A DNA stretch of 64,000 nucleotides, from positions 1,550,001 to 1,614,000 of the forward strand of contig OZ246010.1 of the NCBI GenBank assembly GCA_965230535.1, read 5' to 3'. This DNA is from JAUILH01 sp965230535 (GTDB lineage: Bacteria; Bacteroidota; Bacteroidia; Flavobacteriales_D; JAUILH01). Each line of letters opens with the position of its first letter. The first letter of the stretch is position 1. Below are positions 16,118 through 24,294 of the stretch, one piece after another. The position numbers and the translations under genes are program-made. The notes beneath the pieces are model-generated. The model saw nothing but the letters and a program-made list of their open reading frames with translations. It made no database searches and had not been told where the DNA came from.

Positions 16118-17663
16118 TTACGTCTCCCGAAGCACTTTCAAATATAGATCCCACCAAGTCCAATGACGCATTTCCGTCCACTCTTAGTTTTACACCATAT
16201 TTTTTAGACCAATCCTTGCTTAAATTCTTAAAGAGGCCGGTGCTTTGATTCAGATAAGAAGCTAGGAAAGGATGTACCACCATTCTACAGCTTTTTACCT
16301 TCAATTCTTTACCAATGTAATTAACCTTGCTCTCCAACTCATCAAGAATCAGCATGGTAGGCTTTGCGTTTCCGTTGCCATCACAGCATGGGCAGGTTTC
16401 AACCGTATCAATCTTTGTTGCCGGACGAACTCTTTGACGCGTAATCTCAACTACTCCGAATTTACTTGGAGCCAATACGTTGTGCTTGGCACGATCAGAC
16501 TTCATGCATTCTCTAAGGTGATTATGCAGAGTTTTCTGATTCTCCCGTCTGGTCATATCAATGAAGTCCACAGCAATGATTCCTCCCATATCGCGGAGCC
16601 TTAAAATCCTTGCAATTTCTTCGGCTGCCTCCATGTTGGTTTCCAGTGCGTTTTCTTCCTGGGTTTTTCCTTTGGATACCCTGTTTCCTGAATTCACGTC
16701 AATAACGTGCATGGCCTCTGTATGCTCAATAATCAGATAAGCACCAGTTGGCATATTTACCTGTTTTCCAAAAGACGTTTTAATCTGCCTGTGGATTCCA
16801 AAATGTTCGAAAATATCCTTGTGCCCACTGTATCTTCTGAGAATCTTTTCTCTTCCCGGAGCAATTGTTTGAATGTAATCAAGAAGTTCGGTGTGAAGCC
16901 CTTCTTCGTTCACATGAACACCTGTAAACTCTGGTGTAAGAAGATCACGTAAAATTGAAGACGTCTTATTCAACTCTCCCAACACACGTTTAGGTGGTTT
17001 GGCAGTTTTCAAAGCACTGGTCATTTTATCCCATTTGGCCAATAGGTCACGTAAATCCTGATCTAGTTGAGCCACCTTCTTGTCCTGAGCAACCGTTCTG
17101 ATGATGACACCAAAATTCTTTGGACAAATACTGGTTAAAAGCCTCTTTAAACGGGCTTTTTCCTCAGCACTTTTAATTTTCTGAGAAACGGAAATCTTGT
17201 TAGAGAAAGGGACAAGCACCACGTACCGACCAGCTAAAGTAATTTCCGCCCCTAATCTAGGGCCCTTACTACTAATCGGCTCTTTGGCTACCTGAACAAC
17301 AATTTGCTGCCCGGTTGATAAGATATCATTGATCTTACCATCCTTATTAATGTCTGGTTCCAGCTTAAATTTGCTGAGGTCTCTACCACCCTTTCTGTTG
17401 AGGATTTGTCCTGCAAACTTGTTCAAAGACTTGAACTGAGGACCAAGATCCAAATAATGCAAAAATGCATCCTTAGTGTATCCCACATCAACAAAGGCGG
17501 CATTCAAACTAGGTACCACCTTTCTTACTTTTCCGAGATATATATCTCCTACAGAGTAGCTGTCATTGCCCCTCTCTTGATGAAGTTCAACAAGTTTCTT
17601 TTCTCTTAAGAGAGCGACATCAACACCTTCTTTTGTGGAGTTAATGACTAGCTCTAAACTCAC
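16107..17663 (-). CDS. rng: Ribonuclease G/E family endoribonuclease
   Basis: 518 residues, RNase G length without the long RNase E scaffold. The N-terminal S1 domain (about 36-130, GDIYLGKVRKVVPSLNAAFV) carries an insertion rich in Lys/Asp (NRKGGRDLSKF to NDIL). The DNase I-like catalytic domain has metal-binding aspartates in VIDVNSGN and GIIAVDFIDM. The zinc-link is ETCPCCDGNG. It matures 16S rRNA and degrades mRNA in known relatives. The start is GTG at 17663; recX overlaps its end. The preceding 30-residue ribosomal-type peptide gene and HU gene lie on the same strand, a neighbourhood common in Bacteroidota. Confidence 0.93.
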   Translation of the reverse strand: MSLELVINSTKEGVDVALLREKKLVELHQERGNDSYSVGDIYLGKVRKVVPSLNAAFVDVGYTKDAFLHYLDLGPQFKSLNKFAGQILNRKGGRDLSKFKLEPDINKDGKINDILSTGQQIVVQVAKEPISSKGPRLGAEITLAGRYVVLVPFSNKISVSQKIKSAEEKARLKRLLTSICPKNFGVIIRTVAQDKKVAQLDQDLRDLLAKWDKMTSALKTAKPPKRVLGELNKTSSILRDLLTPEFTGVHVNEEGLHTELLDYIQTIAPGREKILRRYSGHKDIFEHFGIHRQIKTSFGKQVNMPTGAYLIIEHTEAMHVIDVNSGNRVSKGKTQEENALETNMEAAEEIARILRLRDMGGIIAVDFIDMTRRENQKTLHNHLRECMKSDRAKHNVLAPSKFGVVEITRQRVRPATKIDTVETCPCCDGNGNAKPTMLILDELESKVNYIGKELKVKSCRMVVHPFLASYLNQSTGLFKNLSKDWSKKYGVKLRVDGNASLDLVGSIFESASGDVIDV

Positions 17664-17716
17664 AATGTTATATTTTGTTTGACAAAAACTCTAATAAAGT
17701 CAGCACAAACAGAAGA

Positions 17717-17809
17717 TTACTTCTTCTTCTTGTGTCTATTCTTTCTTAGTCGCTTTTTTCTCTTGTGAGTTGCCATCTTATGTCTCTTTCTCTTCTTTCC
17801 GCTTGGCAT
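17717..17809 (-). CDS. 30-residue AURKAIP1/COX24-type basic peptide, probable small ribosomal protein
   Basis: The peptide begins MPSGKKRKRHK and continues with MATHKRKKRLRKNRHKKKK; 19 of 30 residues are Lys or Arg. The pattern KxxKRxxH-KxxTHKRKKR matches the short AURKAIP1/COX24-domain peptides found throughout Bacteroidota and related to mitochondrial mS38 and actinobacterial bS22, which sit on the small ribosomal subunit near the decoding region. Ribosome association here is inference from that family. It has its own consensus promoter and a 73-nt leader with a GCCCCATGGGGC palindrome, and lies between HU and rng. It is too short for most gene finders. Confidence 0.88.
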   Translation of the reverse strand: MPSGKKRKRHKMATHKRKKRLRKNRHKKKK

Positions 17810-17835
17810 AATTATAAATTTTTAAATATCTAAAA

Positions 17836-17847
17836 GCCCCATGGGGC
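17836..17847. repeat. Perfect 12-nt palindrome GCCCCATGGGGC in a ribosomal-type leader
   Basis: The palindrome lies between the promoter at 17883-17913 and the start of the 30-residue peptide gene. As RNA it can form a 4-bp GC stem with a CAUG loop followed by UUUU on the minus strand, or it can dimerise. It could be a leader regulatory site or a weak attenuator. Confidence 0.4.
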
Positions 17848-17882
17848 GTGTTAATAATCTCTATATCAAAAAATAAGGGCTG

Positions 17883-17913
17883 CAAAGATACGAGATAGAA
17901 ACAGAAATACCAA
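17883..17913 (-). promoter_or_regulatory. Promoter for the 30-residue basic peptide gene
   Basis: Minus strand: TTG (17913-17911), 20 nt, TATCTTTG (17890-17883). Both boxes and the spacing fit the Bacteroidota consensus exactly. It lies between the HU gene and the small gene, giving the latter an independent start with a 5-prime leader of roughly 70 nt. Confidence 0.78.
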
Positions 17914-17922
17914 AAACTGGGT

Positions 17923-18216
17923 TTATTTCCCAGCTTTTACGTTGTTTTTCACACGCTCAACAAAAGTTTTTGCCGGCTTAAATGCTGGGATGTTGTGTGC
18001 CGGAATAATGATGGTTGTATTCTTAGAAATGTTTCTTCCTGTCTTTTCTGCTCTTTCTTTAACGATAAAAGAACCAAAACCTCTTAAGTATACATTTTCT
18101 CCCTTCTCCAAAGATTCTTTCACAGAATTCATGAAAGCTTCAACTGCTGTTAATACTGCTACTTTCTCAATTCCTGTTTTGTCTGAAATATCTGATACTA
18201 TCTCCGCTTTTGTCAT
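17923..18216 (-). CDS. hup: HU-family histone-like DNA-binding protein
   Basis: 97 residues. The HU/IHF fold is clear: an N-terminal helix pair MTKAEIVSDISDKTGIEKVA, then FMNSVKESLEKGENVYLRGFGSFIV with the signature G-F-G-x-F. A beta-arm follows with arginines and a proline at the intercalating tip (NISKNTTIIIPAHNIPAFKP), then FVERVKN. It bends and compacts DNA as a homodimer or heterodimer. It stands in the Bacteroidota block HU-peptide-rng and is divergent from mutY. A full -7 element TATCTTTG lies 49 nt upstream of the start. Confidence 0.94.
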   Translation of the reverse strand: MTKAEIVSDISDKTGIEKVAVLTAVEAFMNSVKESLEKGENVYLRGFGSFIVKERAEKTGRNISKNTTIIIPAHNIPAFKPAKTFVERVKNNVKAGK

Positions 18217-18265
18217 TACTATTTGCTTTTAAAAGTTCTTGTTGTTAATCAATAAATTAGGGCCG

Positions 18266-18273
18266 CAAAGATA
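18266..18273 (-). promoter_or_regulatory. hup: -7 element (TATCTTTG) upstream of hup
   Basis: Perfect TAnnTTTG on the minus strand, 49 nt before the HU start. The nearest upstream TTG is 24 nt away, at or slightly beyond the usual spacing. Confidence 0.5.
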
Positions 18274-18310
18274 TAGTTAATTCTAGTGAACAGGTTCCAA
18301 TTTTTCACAT

Positions 18311-18318
18311 TAATTTTG
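18311..18318 (+). promoter_or_regulatory. mutY: -7 element (TAATTTTG) upstream of mutY
   Basis: Full TAnnTTTG match 35 nt before the mutY ATG at 18354. No -33 TTG is visible, so this is a single-element call. It would drive the mutY-ssb-gldE-gldD unit. Confidence 0.4.
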
Positions 18319-18353
18319 GAATTTTAGACGGGAAGCCGAATTTACCCAATGAA

Positions 18354-19391
18354 ATGATGAATTTTGCAACACAAATCATAAAATGGTACGAGCGCAACAA
18401 GAGAGATTTGCCTTGGAGGGACACCAAGGACCCATACAAGATTTGGCTTTCAGAAATCATTTTACAACAAACCCAAATTAAGCAGGGACTGCCATATTAT
18501 TTAGCATTCACTCAAAACTTTCCCAGCGTTGAAGATCTGGCAAATGCTGATGAGCAATCTGTCCTAAATCTATGGCAAGGACTGGGTTATTATTCGAGAG
18601 CAAGAAATTTACATGGAACCGCACAGTTTATTCATCAGGAACTTAACGGACAATTCCCGGCAAACTATGCCGGACTTATCAAACTCAAAGGTGTGGGAGA
18701 TTACACGGCTTCTGCTATTGCGAGTTTTGCATTCAATGAAAAGCAGGCCGTCCTTGATGGCAATGTGTTTCGTGTGCTATCTCGTTTCCACAACATAGAT
18801 CTCGACATCAATTCAACAACAGGAAAAAAACATTTCAAGTCGCTGGCGCTGGAGAGTCTTCCTGACAAAAATCATGACACATACAACCAGGGAATTATGG
18901 AACTCGGTGCCCTGGTGTGCACCAAACACAATCCATCATGTGACGATTGTCCAGTTAGTGATAACTGTCTGGCTCTTCAAAACAATACTGTGAATGACCT
19001 ACCCGTCAAGATCAAAAAACTGAAGAAGAAAACGCGCTATTTTAATTATGTGTGCTTTCAGGATAAGCAGGGTATTATTCTAAAAAAAAGGTTGAAGGGC
19101 GATATTTGGGAAGGGCTGTACGACTTTCCTATGAACATATCTGACAAACTGTTTGACAAGTACACCTCACTGCAGTTTGAAGATTCTGAGCTAAAGAAAC
19201 TGCTCAACAATTCAGAATTACTTGATGTGGTGGATCATAAACATATTCTCACCCACCAAACGATTTTTGCCAGATTCTTTCACTTAAAATCTCCGGATTA
19301 CTCTCATAAGCAGAAAGTTTCGCTCGAAGATTTGGACAACATTCCCTTACCCAGACTTATCGAAAAATTTATTGCGGAATTAAAAGATTAG
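18354..19391 (+). CDS. mutY: A/G-specific adenine glycosylase
   Basis: 345 residues. It removes adenine mispaired with 8-oxoguanine. The helix-hairpin-helix is LKGVGDYTASAIASFAF (111-127). The catalytic residues are Glu34 in WLSEIILQQTQ and Asp135 in VLDGNVFRVL. The [4Fe-4S] ligands Cys189, Cys196, Cys199 and Cys205 have the C-x6-C-x2-C-x5-C spacing that marks MutY. The C-terminal NUDIX-like domain (about 230-345) recognises 8-oxoG. Two adjacent ATG codons (18354 and 18357) are possible starts. It is the first gene of a mutY-ssb-gldE-gldD series whose gaps are 18 nt or less. Confidence 0.95.
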   Translation: MMNFATQIIKWYERNKRDLPWRDTKDPYKIWLSEIILQQTQIKQGLPYYLAFTQNFPSVEDLANADEQSVLNLWQGLGYYSRARNLHGTAQFIHQELNGQFPANYAGLIKLKGVGDYTASAIASFAFNEKQAVLDGNVFRVLSRFHNIDLDINSTTGKKHFKSLALESLPDKNHDTYNQGIMELGALVCTKHNPSCDDCPVSDNCLALQNNTVNDLPVKIKKLKKKTRYFNYVCFQDKQGIILKKRLKGDIWEGLYDFPMNISDKLFDKYTSLQFEDSELKKLLNNSELLDVVDHKHILTHQTIFARFFHLKSPDYSHKQKVSLEDLDNIPLPRLIEKFIAELKD

Positions 19392-19409
19392 TAGCATATT
19401 TGTTATAAC

Positions 19410-19853
19410 ATGGCAGGAAGCGTAAACAAAGTAATTTTAATTGGTAACCTTGGAAAAGATCCGGAGTTAAGACATTTAAGTAATGGCACTGTGGTGACCA
19501 CCATACCAATTGCCACCAGTGAATCTTACAAAGACAAAACCACTGGCGAATTCAAAGAAATTACTGATTGGCATAATGTTGTCCTTTGGAGAAATCTTGC
19601 GGAAATAGCTGGAAAATATCTTAAAAAGGGTAGCAAAATATACGTAGAGGGCAAGTTAAGAAACAGAACATGGGAAGATCAGGAAGGAAAAACCAGGTAT
19701 GCGACTGAGGTTGTCGCCGACCAGATGACCATGTTGGATAGAGTGAAGCCTGAAGAAAGAATAAATCCGGTTGAAGAAGCCAACCCAAAGCCAATGGGAG
19801 ACGTTTCCAACGACCTTAACAAAGATTCTGAGGAAGACGACCTACCGTTCTAA
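19410..19853 (+). CDS. ssb: Single-stranded DNA-binding protein
   Basis: 147 residues. The OB-fold starts MAGSVNKVILIGNLGKDPEL, with VVLWRNLAEIAGKYLKKG and IYVEGKLRNRTWEDQEGKTR as the typical ssDNA-binding strands. A short linker leads to the acidic tip EEDDLPF, the protein-protein hook that binds RecO, RecQ, exonuclease I and others. The start ATG is preceded by CATATTTG 7 nt upstream, one mismatch from a -7 element, which may add a second transcription start inside the mutY operon. The same DDLPF tip recurs on the unrelated DUF3127 protein at 56410. Confidence 0.95.
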   Translation: MAGSVNKVILIGNLGKDPELRHLSNGTVVTTIPIATSESYKDKTTGEFKEITDWHNVVLWRNLAEIAGKYLKKGSKIYVEGKLRNRTWEDQEGKTRYATEVVADQMTMLDRVKPEERINPVEEANPKPMGDVSNDLNKDSEEDDLPF

Positions 19854-19858
19854 GCACT

Positions 19859-21223
19859 ATGCCCAATTTACTCGACACAGACCCTGAGCCCCTGCCTGCA
19901 CTGCTTAACAGTGCCTCAACAGATGCCACCTTCTTTTTCTTTCTGGGTGCTATATTGATCTTACTCGTATTGTCAGCCTTAGTATCTGGCTCTGAAGTGG
20001 CTTACTTTTCCCTGAGTCCGGCCGACAAAGAAGAATTGGAGAATGATTCGCAGGATGGCAGAGGCGCCAAAGTGGTAAATCTTCTGGACAAACCGAAATC
20101 TTTGCTGGCTACCATACTTATTGCCAATAACTTCATCAACATTGGTATAGTCATACTGTCTGATGCCTTCATGAATAAGATTTTTGCCATGACGGACATC
20201 AATGAAGATGCTCAAATCTGGATCCAGATTGCCCTGGTTACCTTCATTATTCTCTTGGTGGGAGAAGTCATTCCGAAAGTATATGCCACTAAAAACAGTA
20301 TGAAATTCAGCAAGATGATGTCGTCTCCACTACTAACGATCCGCTTCATCTTTAAGCCCCTTTCCAGTGTTTTGGTTCGTAGCACTTCTTTTCTGGACAA
20401 ACGCATCAAGAAAGCATCTCCCGACATTACGGTGAATCACCTGGAGCAAGCTTTGGAACTCACCAGTGAAGAAATCAACCTTGAAGACAAAGAAGTACAA
20501 ATCCTGAAAGGAATCGTGAAATTCGGGAACACCGATACCAAACAGGTTATGACACCGAGAATGGACATGATCAGTCTGGACAATCAGTCGAGTTACCCTG
20601 ACGCCATTAGTATGATCATAGAAAGCGGGTTCTCGAGAATTCCGGTTTTTGAAGAGAACATTGATAAGATTTGTGGTGTTCTTTATGTGAAAGATCTTTT
20701 ATCCCATCTTGATAAGCCGGACGACTTTGCCTGGCAAAACCTGATTAGAAAACCCTATTTCGTTCCGGAAAACAAGAAAATTGACGATCTCTTAAATGAA
20801 TTTCAGGAACACAAAGTTCACATGGCCGTAGTGGTTGACGAGTATGGTGGCACTTCAGGTGTTGTTACCTTTGAGGATATTATTGAAGAGATCGTGGGCG
20901 ATATTTCTGATGAGTTTGATGATGAAGATATTATTTACTCAAAACTTGATCAGAATACCTATGTATTTGAAGGTAAAACACCATTAAATGATATGTACCG
21001 TGTACTTGACATTGATGGAAAAGAGTTTGAAGGAGAGAAAGGTGAATCCGATACACTGGCCGGTTTCTTAATCGAATTATCCGGTAAGATTTTGAGAAAG
21101 AACGAAAAAGTGGATTTCAAGAATTACACATTCACCATAGAAGCAGCAGATAAAAAGCGCATAAAACAAGTAAAAATCAACATTAACAAGATAGAAGATG
21201 AAGGTTCTGACAGTACTGATTAG
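19859..21223 (+). CDS. gldE: Gliding motility-associated CNNM/CBS protein GldE
   Basis: 454 residues. An N-terminal CNNM (DUF21) membrane domain with about four hydrophobic segments (residues 22-180) contains LVSGSEVAYFSLSPADKEEL. A CBS pair follows (about 225-345: VMTPRMDMISLD, GFSRIPVFEENIDKICGVLY, MAVVVDEYGGTSGVVTFEDI), then a CorC/HlyC-associated domain (about 365-450). The relatives are CorC/MpfA-type magnesium exporters. The assignment as GldE rests on the next gene being gldD and on the mutY-ssb-gldE-gldD order; in Flavobacterium johnsoniae, GldE overexpression compensates partially for GldD loss. It overlaps gldD by 26 nt. Confidence 0.88.
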   Translation: MPNLLDTDPEPLPALLNSASTDATFFFFLGAILILLVLSALVSGSEVAYFSLSPADKEELENDSQDGRGAKVVNLLDKPKSLLATILIANNFINIGIVILSDAFMNKIFAMTDINEDAQIWIQIALVTFIILLVGEVIPKVYATKNSMKFSKMMSSPLLTIRFIFKPLSSVLVRSTSFLDKRIKKASPDITVNHLEQALELTSEEINLEDKEVQILKGIVKFGNTDTKQVMTPRMDMISLDNQSSYPDAISMIIESGFSRIPVFEENIDKICGVLYVKDLLSHLDKPDDFAWQNLIRKPYFVPENKKIDDLLNEFQEHKVHMAVVVDEYGGTSGVVTFEDIIEEIVGDISDEFDDEDIIYSKLDQNTYVFEGKTPLNDMYRVLDIDGKEFEGEKGESDTLAGFLIELSGKILRKNEKVDFKNYTFTIEAADKKRIKQVKININKIEDEGSDSTD

Positions 21224-21779
21224 CTTGGTTTTAATATTGACATCCTGCTCTTCTGAAGAAGAGAAATACACGCCTAAGAAATTTGGTCAGTTAAGAATCA
21301 AAAAAGACTTGGTTCCAAGTACGTATAAATCGCCTGAATTAATTGCGCACTCCTATCTGGCTCTGCCCGAAAACGCATCTGTCAACATCAAACAGCAAAA
21401 CGACACAGTTAGCAATTTTGAGATTAAAATAGATCGATATAAGGCAACTTTGTACATGACACACATTTCGCTTCAGAACGACTTAAGAGAAAGGATGGAA
21501 CTCTCTCATGACATTACCAAACAACATTTGGTTAAAGCAGATGATTTTTACGACACCCTCATACTCAAACCTGAAAACAAGGTGTATGGTCAGGTTTTCA
21601 ATTTAACAGGAAATGTGGCTTCTAACTTGCAATTCATTGTCACAGATTCTACCGACAACCTCCTGAGAGGCGCACTTTATTTTTATGCCAGTCCGAACTA
21701 CGATTCTCTGAGACCCTACCTCAACATTCTTGAGCAGGACGTCTATCATTTACTGGACAATTTGAAGTGGGAAAATTGA
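21198..21779 (+). CDS. gldD: Gliding motility lipoprotein GldD
   Basis: 193 residues. The signal sequence ends in the lipobox LTSC (Cys17). Downstream motifs typical of GldD are YTPKKFGQLRIKKD, the SPELIAHSYL-like stretch, DRYKATLYMTH and GALYFYASPNYDSLRPYL. GldD is needed for gliding and T9SS function in F. johnsoniae, but its molecular role is unknown. The start codon lies inside gldE, which suggests translational coupling. Whether this organism glides cannot be judged from the window; gldD is also kept in non-gliding T9SS species. Confidence 0.9.
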   Translation: MKVLTVLISLVLILTSCSSEEEKYTPKKFGQLRIKKDLVPSTYKSPELIAHSYLALPENASVNIKQQNDTVSNFEIKIDRYKATLYMTHISLQNDLRERMELSHDITKQHLVKADDFYDTLILKPENKVYGQVFNLTGNVASNLQFIVTDSTDNLLRGALYFYASPNYDSLRPYLNILEQDVYHLLDNLKWEN

Positions 21780-21867
21780 TTTGGCTTCTCAAGCTTACCA
21801 ATATCTTTAGTTAGCTCTTTTTCACAATATTCCGTAAATTGGAGGCATAATTTCACATTGTTATTCT

Positions 21868-24294
21868 ATGAAATCATTGCTCTGCATGGCATTCTTGTGC
21901 CTTTCTTGCTATACTGTGTCTGCACAAAACTTTGTTAAAGCCATAGTATATGCCAACTCTTCGGAACTCCAATATTTGGCAGAACAAGGCGTTGCTGTTG
22001 ACCATGGTAAATTTAAAATTGACACCTATATCATTTCAGATTTCTCACAAGATGAAATCGCCACCATCAAAGCGAGTGGGATCGATTACGAAATTCTTCA
22101 CACCAACGTTCAGGAATATTACCAATCCAGATTGAGTAATGAACACCAAACACATGATGTATACAAGTTTGGAGATCCTCACCTAAGACACCACAGAGGC
22201 GCCGGATGTGGGAATTCAGGAGGCAATACCCCGGTTGATTACCCACAGCCCACCAACTTTGCACTTGGAAGCATGGGAGGTTATTTCACTTATCAGGAAT
22301 TCGTGGATAATTTAGACAGTATGGTATCAAAGTATCCAAATTTGATTACAGCAAAGCAAGCAATCGATTCGTCAGGCAATCAAATTGGATCAGGAACAAC
22401 GGTTGATGGATACCCGGTTTATTGGGTCAGGATTTCTGACAATCCAAATACTGATGAAACCACTGAATCAGAAATCATGTATTCGGCTATTCACCATGCT
22501 CGTGAACCAGCCAGTTTATCCCAGTTGATTTACTATATGTGGTACTTGCTGGAAAACTATGGCACTAACGATCAGGTTACACACTTGGTTGACAACGTAG
22601 AAATGTACTTTGTTCCAATGATTAATCCGGATGGTTATATCTACAACGAACAGAACAGTCCTGGGGGCGGTGGCCTCTGGAGAAAGAACAGAAGAAACAA
22701 TGGTGGTGGTGAATATGGCGTTGACCTCAACCGAAATTACTCCTATCAGTTTGGCGTGAGTGGAACATCAAATAACCCGGCCGACAATACATATCACGGA
22801 GGGTATCCGTTCTCAGAATTTGAAACGAGATGTATGCGTGCTTTTCATTTCGACCACGAGTTTAGAATCGCAATGAATGCGCATACCTATGGGAATTTGT
22901 TACTTCATCCTTTTGGATATGACAACGTTCAAACGGCAGACCATAATCTGTTCACCGTTTATACCGATCACATGGTAAGCCAGAATGGCTTCTCTAATAT
23001 TTTGAGTGCCGGACTTTATCCTGCAGCCGGAGATTCTGATGATTGGGGGTATGCAGACGATCTTGCCTTAAAACCAAAGGTACTTTCTATGACACCGGAA
23101 ATTGGTGCAGATTCGCATGGCTTCTGGCCAGCCACCAGCGAAATCATTGACATCTGCAAGAGCACGGTCTTTATGAATTTATCTGCGGCACACCTGACCT
23201 GGATTTATGGTTTGGTGTCCGACAAAAACCCACAGGTAATTGGTGATTTGAATGGACATTTCAAATTCGAGTTGATTCGAATGGGTCAGGAACCGGGTAA
23301 TTTAACCGTATCGATCAACCCTATTGGAACTGAAATTGCCAGCATTGGAGGCAGTAAAAATTACAACCTTCCAAATGTTCTAGATACAGAGTATGATTCA
23401 ATCGCTTATAGTTTAGATCCGGGAATTCAAGCCGGGCAATCCTTCCAATACGAATTGAGAGTTTCAAACGGATCCTATACAATCATTGATACTTTGACAA
23501 AAATTTATGGCCAGGGAACGGTTGTTTATGCCGGAAACGGTTCTATGACGGATTGGACCAGTAGTACCTGGAACACCACCACATTGGATTTTGTGAGCGC
23601 ACCAACATCTATCACAGACTCTCCCGGAAATGGGAATGATTACCCAAATGCGGCTAACAACTCTGTGACTTTGAATCAAACTATTGATCTAACAAACTCT
23701 GTTTCGGCTGTGCTTAATTTTCATGCAAAATGGGACATTGAAGATAACTATGACTACTGCCAGTTAATGGTCTCTTCCGATGGCGGATCTTCATGGATTC
23801 CAATGTGTGGACTTTACACAGAAACAGGAACAAATGATCAGGATGCAGGCGAACCGGTTTACGATGGTGTTCAGAGCACTTGGGTAGAAGAAGAGATCGA
23901 CCTCAATGATTTTCTTGGTCAGCAAATCCAGATAAGATTCAGATTAAGAAGCGACAACTTTGTAACTGGAGACGGCTACTATTTCGATGATTTTAAAATC
24001 ACAACCATTGAAAGTGCGCCAGATGCTATTGAAGAATTTGCTATCAATCTTGGACAAAATATGCCAAATCCATCGACCGGAACAACTTACATTCCTTACA
24101 ATCTGAATGGCGCAAATGATGCCAAACTTGTTCTAAGCAACAGTCACGGACAAGTTGTTAAAATTGTTGATTTAAGCAATGATCACAAACAAGTTCAGAT
24201 CAACACCTCCGGATTAGCCGCAGGCGTTTACAATTACAGAATTCAGTCAGGAAACTTAATCAGCGGAGTGAAGCGCCTGTCTGTTATTAAATAG
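21868..24294 (+). CDS. Secreted M14 zinc carboxypeptidase with T9SS type A sorting domain
   Basis: 808 residues. The signal peptide (1-19) is followed by a propeptide-like region to about 120 and a peptidase M14 domain (about 135-440). The zinc ligands are His210 and Glu213 (HHAREPASL) and His338 (NAHTYGN). Asn287-Arg288 (DLNRNY) binds the C-terminal carboxylate and Glu410 (MTPEIGAD) is the catalytic base. Beta-rich domains follow, including a MAM/anchor-J-like segment at 555-710 with YYFDDFKI, then a type A sorting domain (LGQNMPNPSTGTTYIPYNL to KRLSVIK). It probably degrades exogenous peptides at the cell surface. Its last 39 nt overlap antisense with the heme A synthase gene. Confidence 0.92.
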   Translation: MKSLLCMAFLCLSCYTVSAQNFVKAIVYANSSELQYLAEQGVAVDHGKFKIDTYIISDFSQDEIATIKASGIDYEILHTNVQEYYQSRLSNEHQTHDVYKFGDPHLRHHRGAGCGNSGGNTPVDYPQPTNFALGSMGGYFTYQEFVDNLDSMVSKYPNLITAKQAIDSSGNQIGSGTTVDGYPVYWVRISDNPNTDETTESEIMYSAIHHAREPASLSQLIYYMWYLLENYGTNDQVTHLVDNVEMYFVPMINPDGYIYNEQNSPGGGGLWRKNRRNNGGGEYGVDLNRNYSYQFGVSGTSNNPADNTYHGGYPFSEFETRCMRAFHFDHEFRIAMNAHTYGNLLLHPFGYDNVQTADHNLFTVYTDHMVSQNGFSNILSAGLYPAAGDSDDWGYADDLALKPKVLSMTPEIGADSHGFWPATSEIIDICKSTVFMNLSAAHLTWIYGLVSDKNPQVIGDLNGHFKFELIRMGQEPGNLTVSINPIGTEIASIGGSKNYNLPNVLDTEYDSIAYSLDPGIQAGQSFQYELRVSNGSYTIIDTLTKIYGQGTVVYAGNGSMTDWTSSTWNTTTLDFVSAPTSITDSPGNGNDYPNAANNSVTLNQTIDLTNSVSAVLNFHAKWDIEDNYDYCQLMVSSDGGSSWIPMCGLYTETGTNDQDAGEPVYDGVQSTWVEEEIDLNDFLGQQIQIRFRLRSDNFVTGDGYYFDDFKITTIESAPDAIEEFAINLGQNMPNPSTGTTYIPYNLNGANDAKLVLSNSHGQVVKIVDLSNDHKQVQINTSGLAAGVYNYRIQSGNLISGVKRLSVIK

